Positions 17,801-25,105 of a DNA stretch of 64,000 bases are shown in pieces. The notes beneath the pieces were generated by a model that worked only from the letters and a program-made list of their open reading frames with translations, made no database searches and had not been told where the DNA came from. The position numbers and the translations under genes are program-made. Source of the stretch: Aliiglaciecola sp. M165. GTDB taxonomy: Bacteria; Pseudomonadota; Gammaproteobacteria; Enterobacterales; Alteromonadaceae. Position 1 is the stretch's first letter, and each line of letters starts with the position of its first letter. The stretch spans positions 62,001 to 126,000 of the forward strand of contig NZ_VKKH01000004.1 in assembly GCF_007197995.1 (NCBI RefSeq), written 5' to 3'.

Positions 17801-19360
17801 ATGTACAAACGGAAACTGTTCTATTTTGGCCTGACCTCCGCCTTCATTTTGTTAGTCGCGCTGATCTGCACAGCAATCTCAGCGCAACTCACTCGAGAAA
17901 ATCTGAAACAAAGCACTGTTGCCCAAACACTGTTGGTGGAGCATCAGCAGTTATCCAGTATTTCTTATCGACTATTCAAGCAACTCACCGACGAAGTTAT
18001 CTTCGGCCAAAATGCGAATCAATCTGAAGTGCGTAAAAAGCAGACCATGATAACTCAGTCTATAGCCAATATCCGCCAACTTGAGCTGCAGCAAAGAGAA
18101 GCATTGGGCGCAGCCGTTACCCAAGGTAGCGTCGAAGATACCAGTGAGCTTGAATCCTTGATTAACCAAATTATTGCAGAATTCCAAGGTGTCGTGGGTA
18201 GTAACGATGCAACACCATTGAATCAGCAAGAAAGATTACGTAGATTGCTTGAAGACACCATCGACAATGAATTTAGAGAAGCCATCAACGCAGCAGTTTC
18301 CAGACAGAGTCGTGTTGTAGCAGCAATCAACGCAAGAATAGATACACTCAATACAGCCATGGTTTGGTTTACGATTGGATTGGGGGCGTTATCAGTTCCA
18401 CTCATCATCTACGGGTGTTACTGGCTTTTCAACCAGCTCTATCAACCTTTAATCTTAATCAAAGGCGCAACGAACGCCATTGCAGCCGGGCATTATGACC
18501 GTCCGATTTCTGAAAAACTCGATGATGAATTTGAAGCATTAGCTGCGGCGATTAACCAGCTTGCAAAGCAGTTGCAGGAACACCAAGCCTATGAAATCAA
18601 ATCAAGAAAACAGCTTGAATTTGAAGTTGAACAGCGCACACATGAACTCACTAATGCAAACTTACAGTTAACAAAAATTGACTCACGGCGCAGGCAGTTT
18701 ATTGCAGATGTTTCTCACGAGTTACGCACTCCGCTAACTATCATTCGAGGTGAAGCACAAGTGACTTTGAGGATGCACTCCGCCTCTGAAGAGGATTACA
18801 AAGCAACACTGGCAGCGATTTTGGAACAATCCGTAGGTTTAAGTCGACTAGTAGATGATTTGTTGTTGCTTACTCGTGCGGAAATGAATCAACTTCACTT
18901 AGAAATTAGTGCTATTGATATTCTACCTCTAGTGAGCGCAGAAATAGCCAAATGGCAACGTTTACATGAATCTCGCCAAATTACATTGCAAACTGACACT
19001 CAACTGCACACCATGAATGTGCTTGCGGACACGCCTCGAATTCAGCAAGTCCTATCAATTTTACTGGACAATGCAACCAAGTATTCTGCCGTTGACCAAC
19101 CAATTGAAGTGTACGTTGCTGCTAAAGGATCATTTGCTTGCGTGACTATTAAGGATTCAGGCGCTGGTATTTCCGCAGCAGAAATTGAAAACATATTTGA
19201 GCGATTTGTGCGCTTTAGCAAACATAATGAAGGGTTGGGCCTAGGCTTGCCCATTGCCAGAGCGATAATTGAAGCCCATAAAGGTACAATTACTGTTGAA
19301 TCAAACCAAGGAGAAGGCTCCGCATTCTCAATTACAATTCCCGCAGAGACGCGCTCATGA
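17801..19360 (+). CDS. Sensor histidine kinase, membrane-bound
   Basis: 519 residues. It has two transmembrane segments (about 5-28 and 186-210) around a helical periplasmic sensor domain, then HAMP (PLILIKGATNAIAAGHYDRPI), a coiled-coil, HisKA with phospho-acceptor H306 in FIADVSHELRTPLT, and HATPase_c (DNATKYSAVDQPI, IKDSGAGI, GLGLGLPIARAI). Its TGA overlaps the regulator ATG at 19357 (ATGA), so the two form a two-component system. The signal is unknown; the periplasmic domain shows no family I recognise. It lies after the GH3 genes but is separated by a 380-base gap, so a link to laminarin is not established. Confidence 0.93.
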   Translation: MYKRKLFYFGLTSAFILLVALICTAISAQLTRENLKQSTVAQTLLVEHQQLSSISYRLFKQLTDEVIFGQNANQSEVRKKQTMITQSIANIRQLELQQREALGAAVTQGSVEDTSELESLINQIIAEFQGVVGSNDATPLNQQERLRRLLEDTIDNEFREAINAAVSRQSRVVAAINARIDTLNTAMVWFTIGLGALSVPLIIYGCYWLFNQLYQPLILIKGATNAIAAGHYDRPISEKLDDEFEALAAAINQLAKQLQEHQAYEIKSRKQLEFEVEQRTHELTNANLQLTKIDSRRRQFIADVSHELRTPLTIIRGEAQVTLRMHSASEEDYKATLAAILEQSVGLSRLVDDLLLLTRAEMNQLHLEISAIDILPLVSAEIAKWQRLHESRQITLQTDTQLHTMNVLADTPRIQQVLSILLDNATKYSAVDQPIEVYVAAKGSFACVTIKDSGAGISAAEIENIFERFVRFSKHNEGLGLGLPIARAIIEAHKGTITVESNQGEGSAFSITIPAETRS

Positions 19361-20040
19361 AAATATTATTAGCTGATGATGAAAAACCGCTATTGAGCTT
19401 TTTGGAGCGTGGTCTGCGTGCCGAAGGATACGAATGTCATACGATTAGCACGCTGCATGAAGTGCTACCTTTTGTCAGAAAAAATAAGCCTCCTCTGATG
19501 GTGTTAGATAGGTTGTTTGGCAGTGAAGACAGCATCAGCATCATCGAAGCAATTAAAGGATTACCGTCTCCTCCTATGATTTTGATGCTCACCGCTTTGG
19601 ACGAAGTCAGCGAAAGGGTCAAAGGACTGCAACACGGTGCTGACGATTATTTGTGTAAACCCTTCGATTTTGATGAGTTGCTAGCACGCATTACTGCCTT
19701 GCGAAGAAGGGTTGATAAAGCCATTCAACCTAATCAAAACACTATCGAGGTTGGCGAACTAAAAATTGCACTTGATGAACGTGTAGCATTGTTAAAGGGC
19801 GAGGAAATATCGCTAACCAAGATTGAATTCGAATTGTTGCTGTATCTGGCGGAAAATCAAAAGAAAGTATTGTCTAGAGAGCGTATTTTAAGTCGCGTCT
19901 GGCAAACGTATCACGATCCGCAAACCAATATTGTGGATGTCTATATAAGTAAACTGAGAAGAAAGCTAGATGGTGACCCTAAGATCACCATCCAAACGCT
20001 TAGGGGAAATGGTTATCGCCTGAGCTCAAACGAGGGCTAG
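19357..20040 (+). CDS. OmpR/PhoB-family response regulator
   Basis: 227 residues with a receiver domain (acidic ADDE at 6-9, phospho-acceptor D51 in MVLDRLFG, the T in MLTALDE, K in CKPFDFDEL) and a C-terminal winged helix (EISLTKIEFELLLYLAENQKKVLSRERIL..VWQTYHDPQTNIVDVYISKLRRKL..RGNGYRL). It is the cognate partner of the kinase that overlaps it. Its stop overlaps the end of the convergent carbonic-anhydrase-like gene by 4 bases, leaving no room for a separate terminator. Confidence 0.94.
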   Translation: MKILLADDEKPLLSFLERGLRAEGYECHTISTLHEVLPFVRKNKPPLMVLDRLFGSEDSISIIEAIKGLPSPPMILMLTALDEVSERVKGLQHGADDYLCKPFDFDELLARITALRRRVDKAIQPNQNTIEVGELKIALDERVALLKGEEISLTKIEFELLLYLAENQKKVLSRERILSRVWQTYHDPQTNIVDVYISKLRRKLDGDPKITIQTLRGNGYRLSSNEG

Positions 20041-20897
20041 TTGATAGCAGACAATAGTTTTGGGTTAGTTACTAAATTGCGCACACCGTGTGCATGATCT
20101 TCGTTAAATACGTTGTCTTTACACCAATCACCAACTGAATTGATGTCCAGCGTCGCAACCTGTGGTCTAACACTCCAGCTAACTTGAAGCGGCGAGCCCT
20201 GCTCGTTGTATGAGGGACCAGTGGTTGAGCCAAGATACTCAACGGGAGAGCCTGTATTACTTGGGATGTTCGGCGCCTGAGCATAACCATTGACATTGTT
20301 AATGGCAGCAAGTTCGTTAAAATCTAGCGCGTTTTCATCGTTAGCCAATACAAAAACCTGCCCTTCAACGCGAAGGCCCGGATTCATGGTTGAGTCAGCC
20401 AAACATGCACCTAAAGTTGGACCGGGCTGCACTTGTGCCGCAGAGAAAACCCAATGCACTTCTATGGTATCGCCTGCCTGTAGAGGATCACCTTTAGCTG
20501 CACAGACACCACCTCTAACTTGTTTAAGTTGTGCTTGAGACAGTTGGCCGTTGTAGACGTAACCAGTGTTTTTACCTTTACCGTCGCCATTGCCTGCATA
20601 GGTGGTAAATTCACCACCCTTGTGCTCAGCATTTTTGTGGAAATGAATATTACATAAATTCATTTGACTGCGATTTGGCGCATAACCAAATACACGCTGG
20701 TTGGTGCCATAATCTTGATCGATATCACGAGGGGATTGAGGGCCAAAGCCCTTTCCGTCTGTATTCTTCTCAAGCGAGGCGCGCTGTTTTTCTACGACAC
20801 TGTCAGCTACATCTTTCGCTGAAGCTGAGAATACACAAACGCTGGTTAACGCTAGAGCTATGACGCTTTTTTTACCAATTACACTGATTTTACTCAT
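20037..20897 (-). CDS. Probable delta-class carbonic anhydrase, exported
   Basis: 286 residues with a signal peptide (KKSVIALALTSVCVFSASA). The Cys/His cluster in NLCNIHFHKNAEHKGGEF and a later CKDNVFNEDHAHGVRNLV match, from memory, bacterial proteins annotated as delta-class (cadmium-type, PF18484-like) carbonic anhydrases. Those would hydrate CO2 in the periplasm using a metal held by Cys/His. The middle part, VRGGVCAAKGDPLQAGDTIEVHWVFS, also fits. It is a single gene; the AT-rich 150 bases upstream hold a CTCATCTGATGAG palindrome (20994-21006). Assignment is by recall of the family pattern only. Confidence 0.65.
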   Translation of the reverse strand: MSKISVIGKKSVIALALTSVCVFSASAKDVADSVVEKQRASLEKNTDGKGFGPQSPRDIDQDYGTNQRVFGYAPNRSQMNLCNIHFHKNAEHKGGEFTTYAGNGDGKGKNTGYVYNGQLSQAQLKQVRGGVCAAKGDPLQAGDTIEVHWVFSAAQVQPGPTLGACLADSTMNPGLRVEGQVFVLANDENALDFNELAAINNVNGYAQAPNIPSNTGSPVEYLGSTTGPSYNEQGSPLQVSWSVRPQVATLDINSVGDWCKDNVFNEDHAHGVRNLVTNPKLLSAIN

Positions 20898-21048
20898 GTT
20901 TATTCCTCTATAAATATATACGATAAAATTATTGCTAATCGTAAATACTTTACTTTATCGTTTTTGGCTCACTTAATAACGGAGTTTTTTCACTCATCTG
21001 ATGAGTTTCACATTACACCTATCTACTGTTGTAAATATCGCTTTACTT

Positions 21049-21723
21049 TTAGAAACGGTACCCCACTGAAACCGTGTAAACCCAAGGATCAATTTCGATA
21101 CTGTCGACTGATCCTGCGGTGCCATTCAAGTTGAAGGAAGCTTCGGTATCAATGTCAATCCAACGAACTGAGCCATTAATAAACCATTTATCGTTTAACA
21201 TGTAATCTACACCCAATTGGGCGGCTAGACCAAATGAATTATCCAAAGACAAATCAGCTAAGCCTGCCCCTCCATTAGCAGACGTGAATTCTTCATCGAA
21301 GAAAATAGTGTAGTTGAGTCCAAGACCAGCGTAAGGACGGAATTGGCTGGAGCTATCAGTGAAATAGTAATTTATCGACACTGTGGGCGGAAGGTGAGTT
21401 ACTTCACCTAACTGATCGCCGGTACCTAACGGGTCGTTAACACCAAAATTCACGTCATGCTTAAATGGCGTTGCTGCCAAAACCTCAACATTCATGTTGT
21501 CCGCGAAAAAGTACGCAAAATTAAGTCCTAGTTGGGTGTTATTGTCAACGGTCAAATTAACCCCCAGATCATTCCCACCTACAACAATATTTGACGATGA
21601 CTCATCAGGAGCAACCGTGGCAAGTCCTGCGCGAATGATAAAATCGCCTTTTTCAAACGCCAGCACATGTTGTGATGCAAAGATTGTAGATAGGGCCAGT
21701 AGAGTGACGCTGCTTTTTTTCAT
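21049..21723 (-). CDS. ompW: OmpW-family outer-membrane protein
   Basis: 224 residues: signal peptide (KKSSVTLLALSTIFASQHVLA), then an eight-stranded-barrel sequence typical of OmpW: FEKGDFIIRAGLATVAPDESSS, TQLGLNFAYFFADNMNVEVLAATPFKHDV, THLPPTVSINYYF, FRPYAGLGLNYTIFF and terminal VSVGYRF. The ATG at 21723 is chosen because AAGG precedes it and the signal peptide starts there; a frame extension to 21795 has no signal-like start. OmpW channels are linked to small hydrophobic solutes and stress responses. It appears monocistronic. Confidence 0.93.
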   Translation of the reverse strand: MKKSSVTLLALSTIFASQHVLAFEKGDFIIRAGLATVAPDESSSNIVVGGNDLGVNLTVDNNTQLGLNFAYFFADNMNVEVLAATPFKHDVNFGVNDPLGTGDQLGEVTHLPPTVSINYYFTDSSSQFRPYAGLGLNYTIFFDEEFTSANGGAGLADLSLDNSFGLAAQLGVDYMLNDKWFINGSVRWIDIDTEASFNLNGTAGSVDSIEIDPWVYTVSVGYRF

Positions 21724-21953
21724 AACGTACCTTAATATTGGTTGTTTTTGACAGCCGCAATGGTAGTGAAAGAACCTGAAAAAGACTTTACACAAACATT
21801 AAAATTAGATTAAAAATTGGGTGTTTTAGGCAAGTGTAAAAACGTTACCCCTATGATTTTTATACACATTATTGATATACATGCATTGCTATAGCCGTCA
21901 GAATTGCAGGCAGAATGCAGGCTCTTTACAGATTCTCGTGATTTTATTGAGCA

Positions 21954-22320
21954 CTAAGATTGGCGGTTTGGATGGGTAATGCTCAATAGCCTTGGAAGAC
22001 TTTGCGAGTTGGAAAGAACTCCTAACCTGTCGACCAGCAAGATATAACGAGGATCGCTTCGCAATCCATCTAACATTCGATTAACGTAATGAAGATGATG
22101 TCTGTATAGCGATCTTTTAAAGCCTGCTGAAGATATTCGAAGCCGTCATCCGCGTTTCCCTGTGTGAAGGCAACATTGGCTAATAGTGTTGGTGGAACAT
22201 AGGATGTATCAGCAAGAAATTTAAGCGCACAAAAAGGCTCTCTGCTTCTTGCTGCTGCCCCCGTTAAAATAAGCCGCCGCAAGGTTCGATAAGGCATTCG
22301 TTACAAATTCTAATCTTCAT
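21954..22320 (-). pseudogene. Decayed C-terminal part of a TPR-containing protein (regulator/cyclase type)
   Basis: Three reading frames of the minus strand carry successive pieces of one protein. One frame (about 22300 to 22220) reads NLAAAYFNGG..KKQRAF. A second (22297-22070) reads SYVPPTLLANVAF, FEYLQQALKDRYTDIIF. The third (about 22075 to 21954) reads MLDGLRSDPRYILLVDRLGV. The last two match the usual end of TPR proteins (YVPP..A..Y...G....AFE.LE.A...RD....FL..DP..D.LRSDPR...L..R.G). At least two frameshifts and no N-terminal domain are present, so it is a remnant. It lies between ompW and the TetR gene. Confidence 0.72.
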
Positions 22321-22349
22321 TTTGGTTAAGTAGCGTAAATAGTTTGCTG

Positions 22350-23021
22350 CTAAGTAAAGCCCGCCCCGTCGCTTGGTTGTGACGGCGTTTTGTTTTCACG
22401 GAACGGGTGCTGCCGGCTTTCGACCAACCCCAAGCCCAACAACATGGTGTTGACGACGGATTCCAACTCCTTTTCATTGCGACCTGCTTTTGCCATGGTA
22501 GCCGTGCCGCATAATAACGAATTTAGACTCAGGGCAATTTCATTGGCACGCTTGTCGTAACCTTGTGATTTAGATTCTTCATCTTCACGCAACAACCTCT
22601 CAAGCTCAGTCTGCATATGCTGATTAAGATCAACGATCAGTTGGCGAGACTCCCTCGGTATAGTGTCATTGCTTGATTCATTAATGCACGCACTGATATA
22701 ACAACCTTTAGGCGAAGTATTCTCGCATTGACCAACAACAGTCGACATTAAAAATTCCTTGATTCTCTTTTCAATCGTCATATTGACTTTGTATAACCAT
22801 TGCAGATGAGGAGCCGCTTGCTGTTCCACATATAAGTTTGTTGCTTGGGTGAACAAGGCCTCTTTGTTGCCAAAAGTACTGTACATACTCGGCTTATTGA
22901 TCCCCATCGCCTGAGTAAGATCAGACAATGACGCTCCGACATACCCTTTTTGCCAAAATACTTGCATGGCCGCTTCGAGCGCTAACTCTTTGTTAAATGA
23001 TAACTTTCTCCCACCTGCCAT
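22350..23021 (-). CDS. TetR/AcrR-family repressor
   Basis: 223 residues. The N-terminal helix-turn-helix is clear: RKLSFNKELALEAAMQVFWQKGYVGASLSDLTQAMGINKPSMYSTFGNKEALF. The C-terminal ligand domain includes CENTSPKGCYISACINESSN. It is divergent from the SDR gene at 23143, with two copies of a 12-bp palindrome between them, which strongly suggests it represses the SDR gene and itself. The inducer is unknown. Confidence 0.92.
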   Translation of the reverse strand: MAGGRKLSFNKELALEAAMQVFWQKGYVGASLSDLTQAMGINKPSMYSTFGNKEALFTQATNLYVEQQAAPHLQWLYKVNMTIEKRIKEFLMSTVVGQCENTSPKGCYISACINESSNDTIPRESRQLIVDLNQHMQTELERLLREDEESKSQGYDKRANEIALSLNSLLCGTATMAKAGRNEKELESVVNTMLLGLGLVESRQHPFRENKTPSQPSDGAGFT

Positions 23022-23072
23022 AAGATATCTCCGTTAGATATATTTAAATTTTGATTTTTATTTGCGTTATTG

Positions 23073-23111
23073 TACCGAACGGTATAAATTTATCAACCAT
23101 ACCGAACGGTA
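23073..23111. promoter_or_regulatory. Two TetR-type operators in the divergent TetR/SDR promoter
   Basis: TACCGAACGGTA occurs twice, at 23073-23084 and 23100-23111, each a perfect palindrome with centres 27 bp apart. The ACCG...CGGT form is typical of TetR-family sites. The downstream copy lies 31 bases before the SDR ATG. Confidence 0.85.
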
Positions 23112-23142
23112 CAATATTTTTTAAATTTAAGAGGATATAAAA

Positions 23143-23880
23143 ATGAGCTACACAATTGGAAACAAAATCGCATTGGTTACTGGCGCAAATCGCGGAATTG
23201 GCAAAAGCATCGTTGAACACCTATTAGCAAATGGCGCTAAGAAAGTTTATTTAGCCGTTCGTAATACCGCTTCAACCGGTGAACTTGAAAAATCTTACGG
23301 TGATAGAGTAAAAACCCTGAGAGCTGACGTCGCGGACAAGCGCTCTATACAAGCGTTAGCAGAACAAGCAACCGATGTGGATGTCGTCATTAATAATGCG
23401 GGTATCTTGGCAAGCGCTCCAGCTATTGGAGCCGACACAGAAGCCGCCCTAAAGAACGAACTTGATATAAACTTATTTGGACTGCTTAATGTAGCCAACG
23501 CATTTGCCCCAGCGTTAGAGCAAAATAAGGGTGCTTTAGTCCAACTTAACTCAGTCGTATCGATTCGCAATTTTTCAGCGTTTGCGACCTATTCGGTATC
23601 AAAGGCTGCTTCATATTCTTTGACTCAAGCTTTAAGAGAAACCTTAGCGCCCAAAGGAGTCAAGGTTGTTAGTGTTCACCCCGGCCCGATTGATACGGAT
23701 ATGGGTGCGCAAGCAGGATTTGATCAAGTTGCGCCAGCAAGTGTGGTCGCGCAAAGTATTTTAGAGGCATTGGAAAAAGACGAATTCCACGCCTTCCCTG
23801 ACGAGATGGCTAAAATGTTTGGCGAAGGCTACAAATCTTATGCCGATAATTTCGTGACTGCTGATTTAGGAGGGGAATAA
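23143..23880 (+). CDS. Short-chain dehydrogenase/reductase (SDR)
   Basis: 245 residues of the classical SDR family: cofactor motif TGANRGIG, DVVINNAGI, catalytic Ser in QLNSVVS, and YSVSK carrying the Tyr/Lys pair, followed by HPGPIDTDMG. It would be a soluble NAD(P)-dependent oxidoreductase with an unknown carbonyl or alcohol substrate. Control by the divergent TetR regulator through two operators suggests induction by a small reactive or toxic compound, which is inferred. An imperfect stem (ACCGCATTAAA/TTTAGTGCGGT, 23961-23986) 80 bases downstream may end transcription. Confidence 0.92.
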   Translation: MSYTIGNKIALVTGANRGIGKSIVEHLLANGAKKVYLAVRNTASTGELEKSYGDRVKTLRADVADKRSIQALAEQATDVDVVINNAGILASAPAIGADTEAALKNELDINLFGLLNVANAFAPALEQNKGALVQLNSVVSIRNFSAFATYSVSKAASYSLTQALRETLAPKGVKVVSVHPGPIDTDMGAQAGFDQVAPASVVAQSILEALEKDEFHAFPDEMAKMFGEGYKSYADNFVTADLGGE

Positions 23881-23960
23881 GGTTTTAACAATTCTGTCCC
23901 ATATCTAAAAATTAGCCGATACAAATAACTTTTTATCTATTCGCTAATTCGTTTAGACAA

Positions 23961-23986
23961 ACCGCATTAAACTCTTTTAGTGCGGT
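23961..23986 (+). terminator. Possible weak terminator after the SDR gene
   Basis: ACCGCATTAAA pairs with TTTAGTGCGGT (10 of 11) around a 4-base loop; it is followed by TACTTTA, not a clean T-run. The rest of 23881-24111 shows nothing else. Confidence 0.4.
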
Positions 23987-24111
23987 TACTTTAGCTCATT
24001 ATGAAGTAAATAAGCATTGAAGCAAAAATGAACTTAACCCATTGAGTTGGCGTACTCAGTGTGATTAGAATGTTTTGTATGTCTTAAGACCAATCAATAA
24101 GGCCTAATCTT

Positions 24112-25023
24112 TTGCGAAAAACGTTGTTTATTGTCAAACAAGTAGCTTTATTCTGCGTGGCTGTCGCCTGTGTTTTTATCTCAGCTCGAGCGTTTACTCA
24201 AGAAAACAAAAGCGCTTACGCCACCGCGGTTAATATTGCAGGTAAGCAGCTCATGTTGATACAAAAGATCAGCAAAGAAGTACTTTTTTCCAAGTTGCAA
24301 ACATCGAAGGTCCACCAGCTAACCAGCCTTGCCGACACAGCGACGCAATTCCACCAAGCACAGTTAGGATTAATGCACGGTAGCGAGGTGCTGGGACTTC
24401 CAAAAACTACCGATCAAGCGCAACTAAAGAAAATGCAAAACATATTGACGCTTTGGGAAGCCTACTTTTCGGCACTGGAAGATTCGGTACTTTCCCGCAG
24501 CATTGATGACAAATTAGTCGAGTTGGTCACTGAGACCAATGAAAAGTTGTTAATCGAATTAGATGAAATGGTTGTGGTTTTTCAAAACGTTGCTGATGAG
24601 CAGTTATCTAATTTGCCCGAAACTCTACCTACTACCATTAACCTTGCCGGCAGACAGCGAATGTTGTCGCAAAAAATGGCTAAAGAGTGCTTACTTGTCG
24701 AAGCGGGTATGGAACGACAAACGAACCTGCAAAAGCTTAGCAATAGTCAAAAGGAGTTTGAGAAAGTTCACCATGGGTTAGTGCGAGGAAATGAAAGTCT
24801 AAATTTGCAAGTCCAGCCTACATTTGAAATCAAACAACAATTGTCAAAAGTGTCCGAAGACTGGCTCTCATTTAAAACATTACTTAAGTCATGCGGAACT
24901 AACAAAAATCCAAAAGATCAAGAAGTCTTTTTTGACTCACTGTCACATCTGAATCTAGTACTATTGCGCAATATGAATCACGCAGTCGAAATGTATGAGT
25001 CGTTAGCTTACGAAACACAATGA
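24112..25023 (+). CDS. Exported protein with two PilJ N-terminal-type (NIT/P-box-like) sensor domains
   Basis: 303 residues with a signal peptide or N-terminal anchor (FIVKQVALFCVAVACVFISARA) and two homologous four-helix halves, each opening with the same motif: NIAGKQLMLIQKISKEVL and NLAGRQRMLSQKMAKECLL. This is the PilJ-N (PF13675) pattern, related to the nitrate-binding P-box region of NarX-type sensors. Unlike chemoreceptors it has no HAMP or signalling domain, so it is a stand-alone periplasmic or anchored protein. The start is TTG at 24112 with AAGG nine bases before; no in-frame ATG is better placed. No partner is evident. Confidence 0.75.
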   Translation: MRKTLFIVKQVALFCVAVACVFISARAFTQENKSAYATAVNIAGKQLMLIQKISKEVLFSKLQTSKVHQLTSLADTATQFHQAQLGLMHGSEVLGLPKTTDQAQLKKMQNILTLWEAYFSALEDSVLSRSIDDKLVELVTETNEKLLIELDEMVVVFQNVADEQLSNLPETLPTTINLAGRQRMLSQKMAKECLLVEAGMERQTNLQKLSNSQKEFEKVHHGLVRGNESLNLQVQPTFEIKQQLSKVSEDWLSFKTLLKSCGTNKNPKDQEVFFDSLSHLNLVLLRNMNHAVEMYESLAYETQ

Positions 25024-25105
25024 TATAGAAGTATCACTAGCTGTAATTTTTGCTTTGAATTTCGATATCAGGATTGCGTTCAGTCTTACTTATCCCGAAT
25101 AGGGG

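Noticed and set aside
20994-21006. CTCATCTGATGAG palindrome as terminator for ompW
   Set aside because: Stem is short, AT-balanced and not followed by a T-run in the ompW direction; left as an unassigned palindrome.
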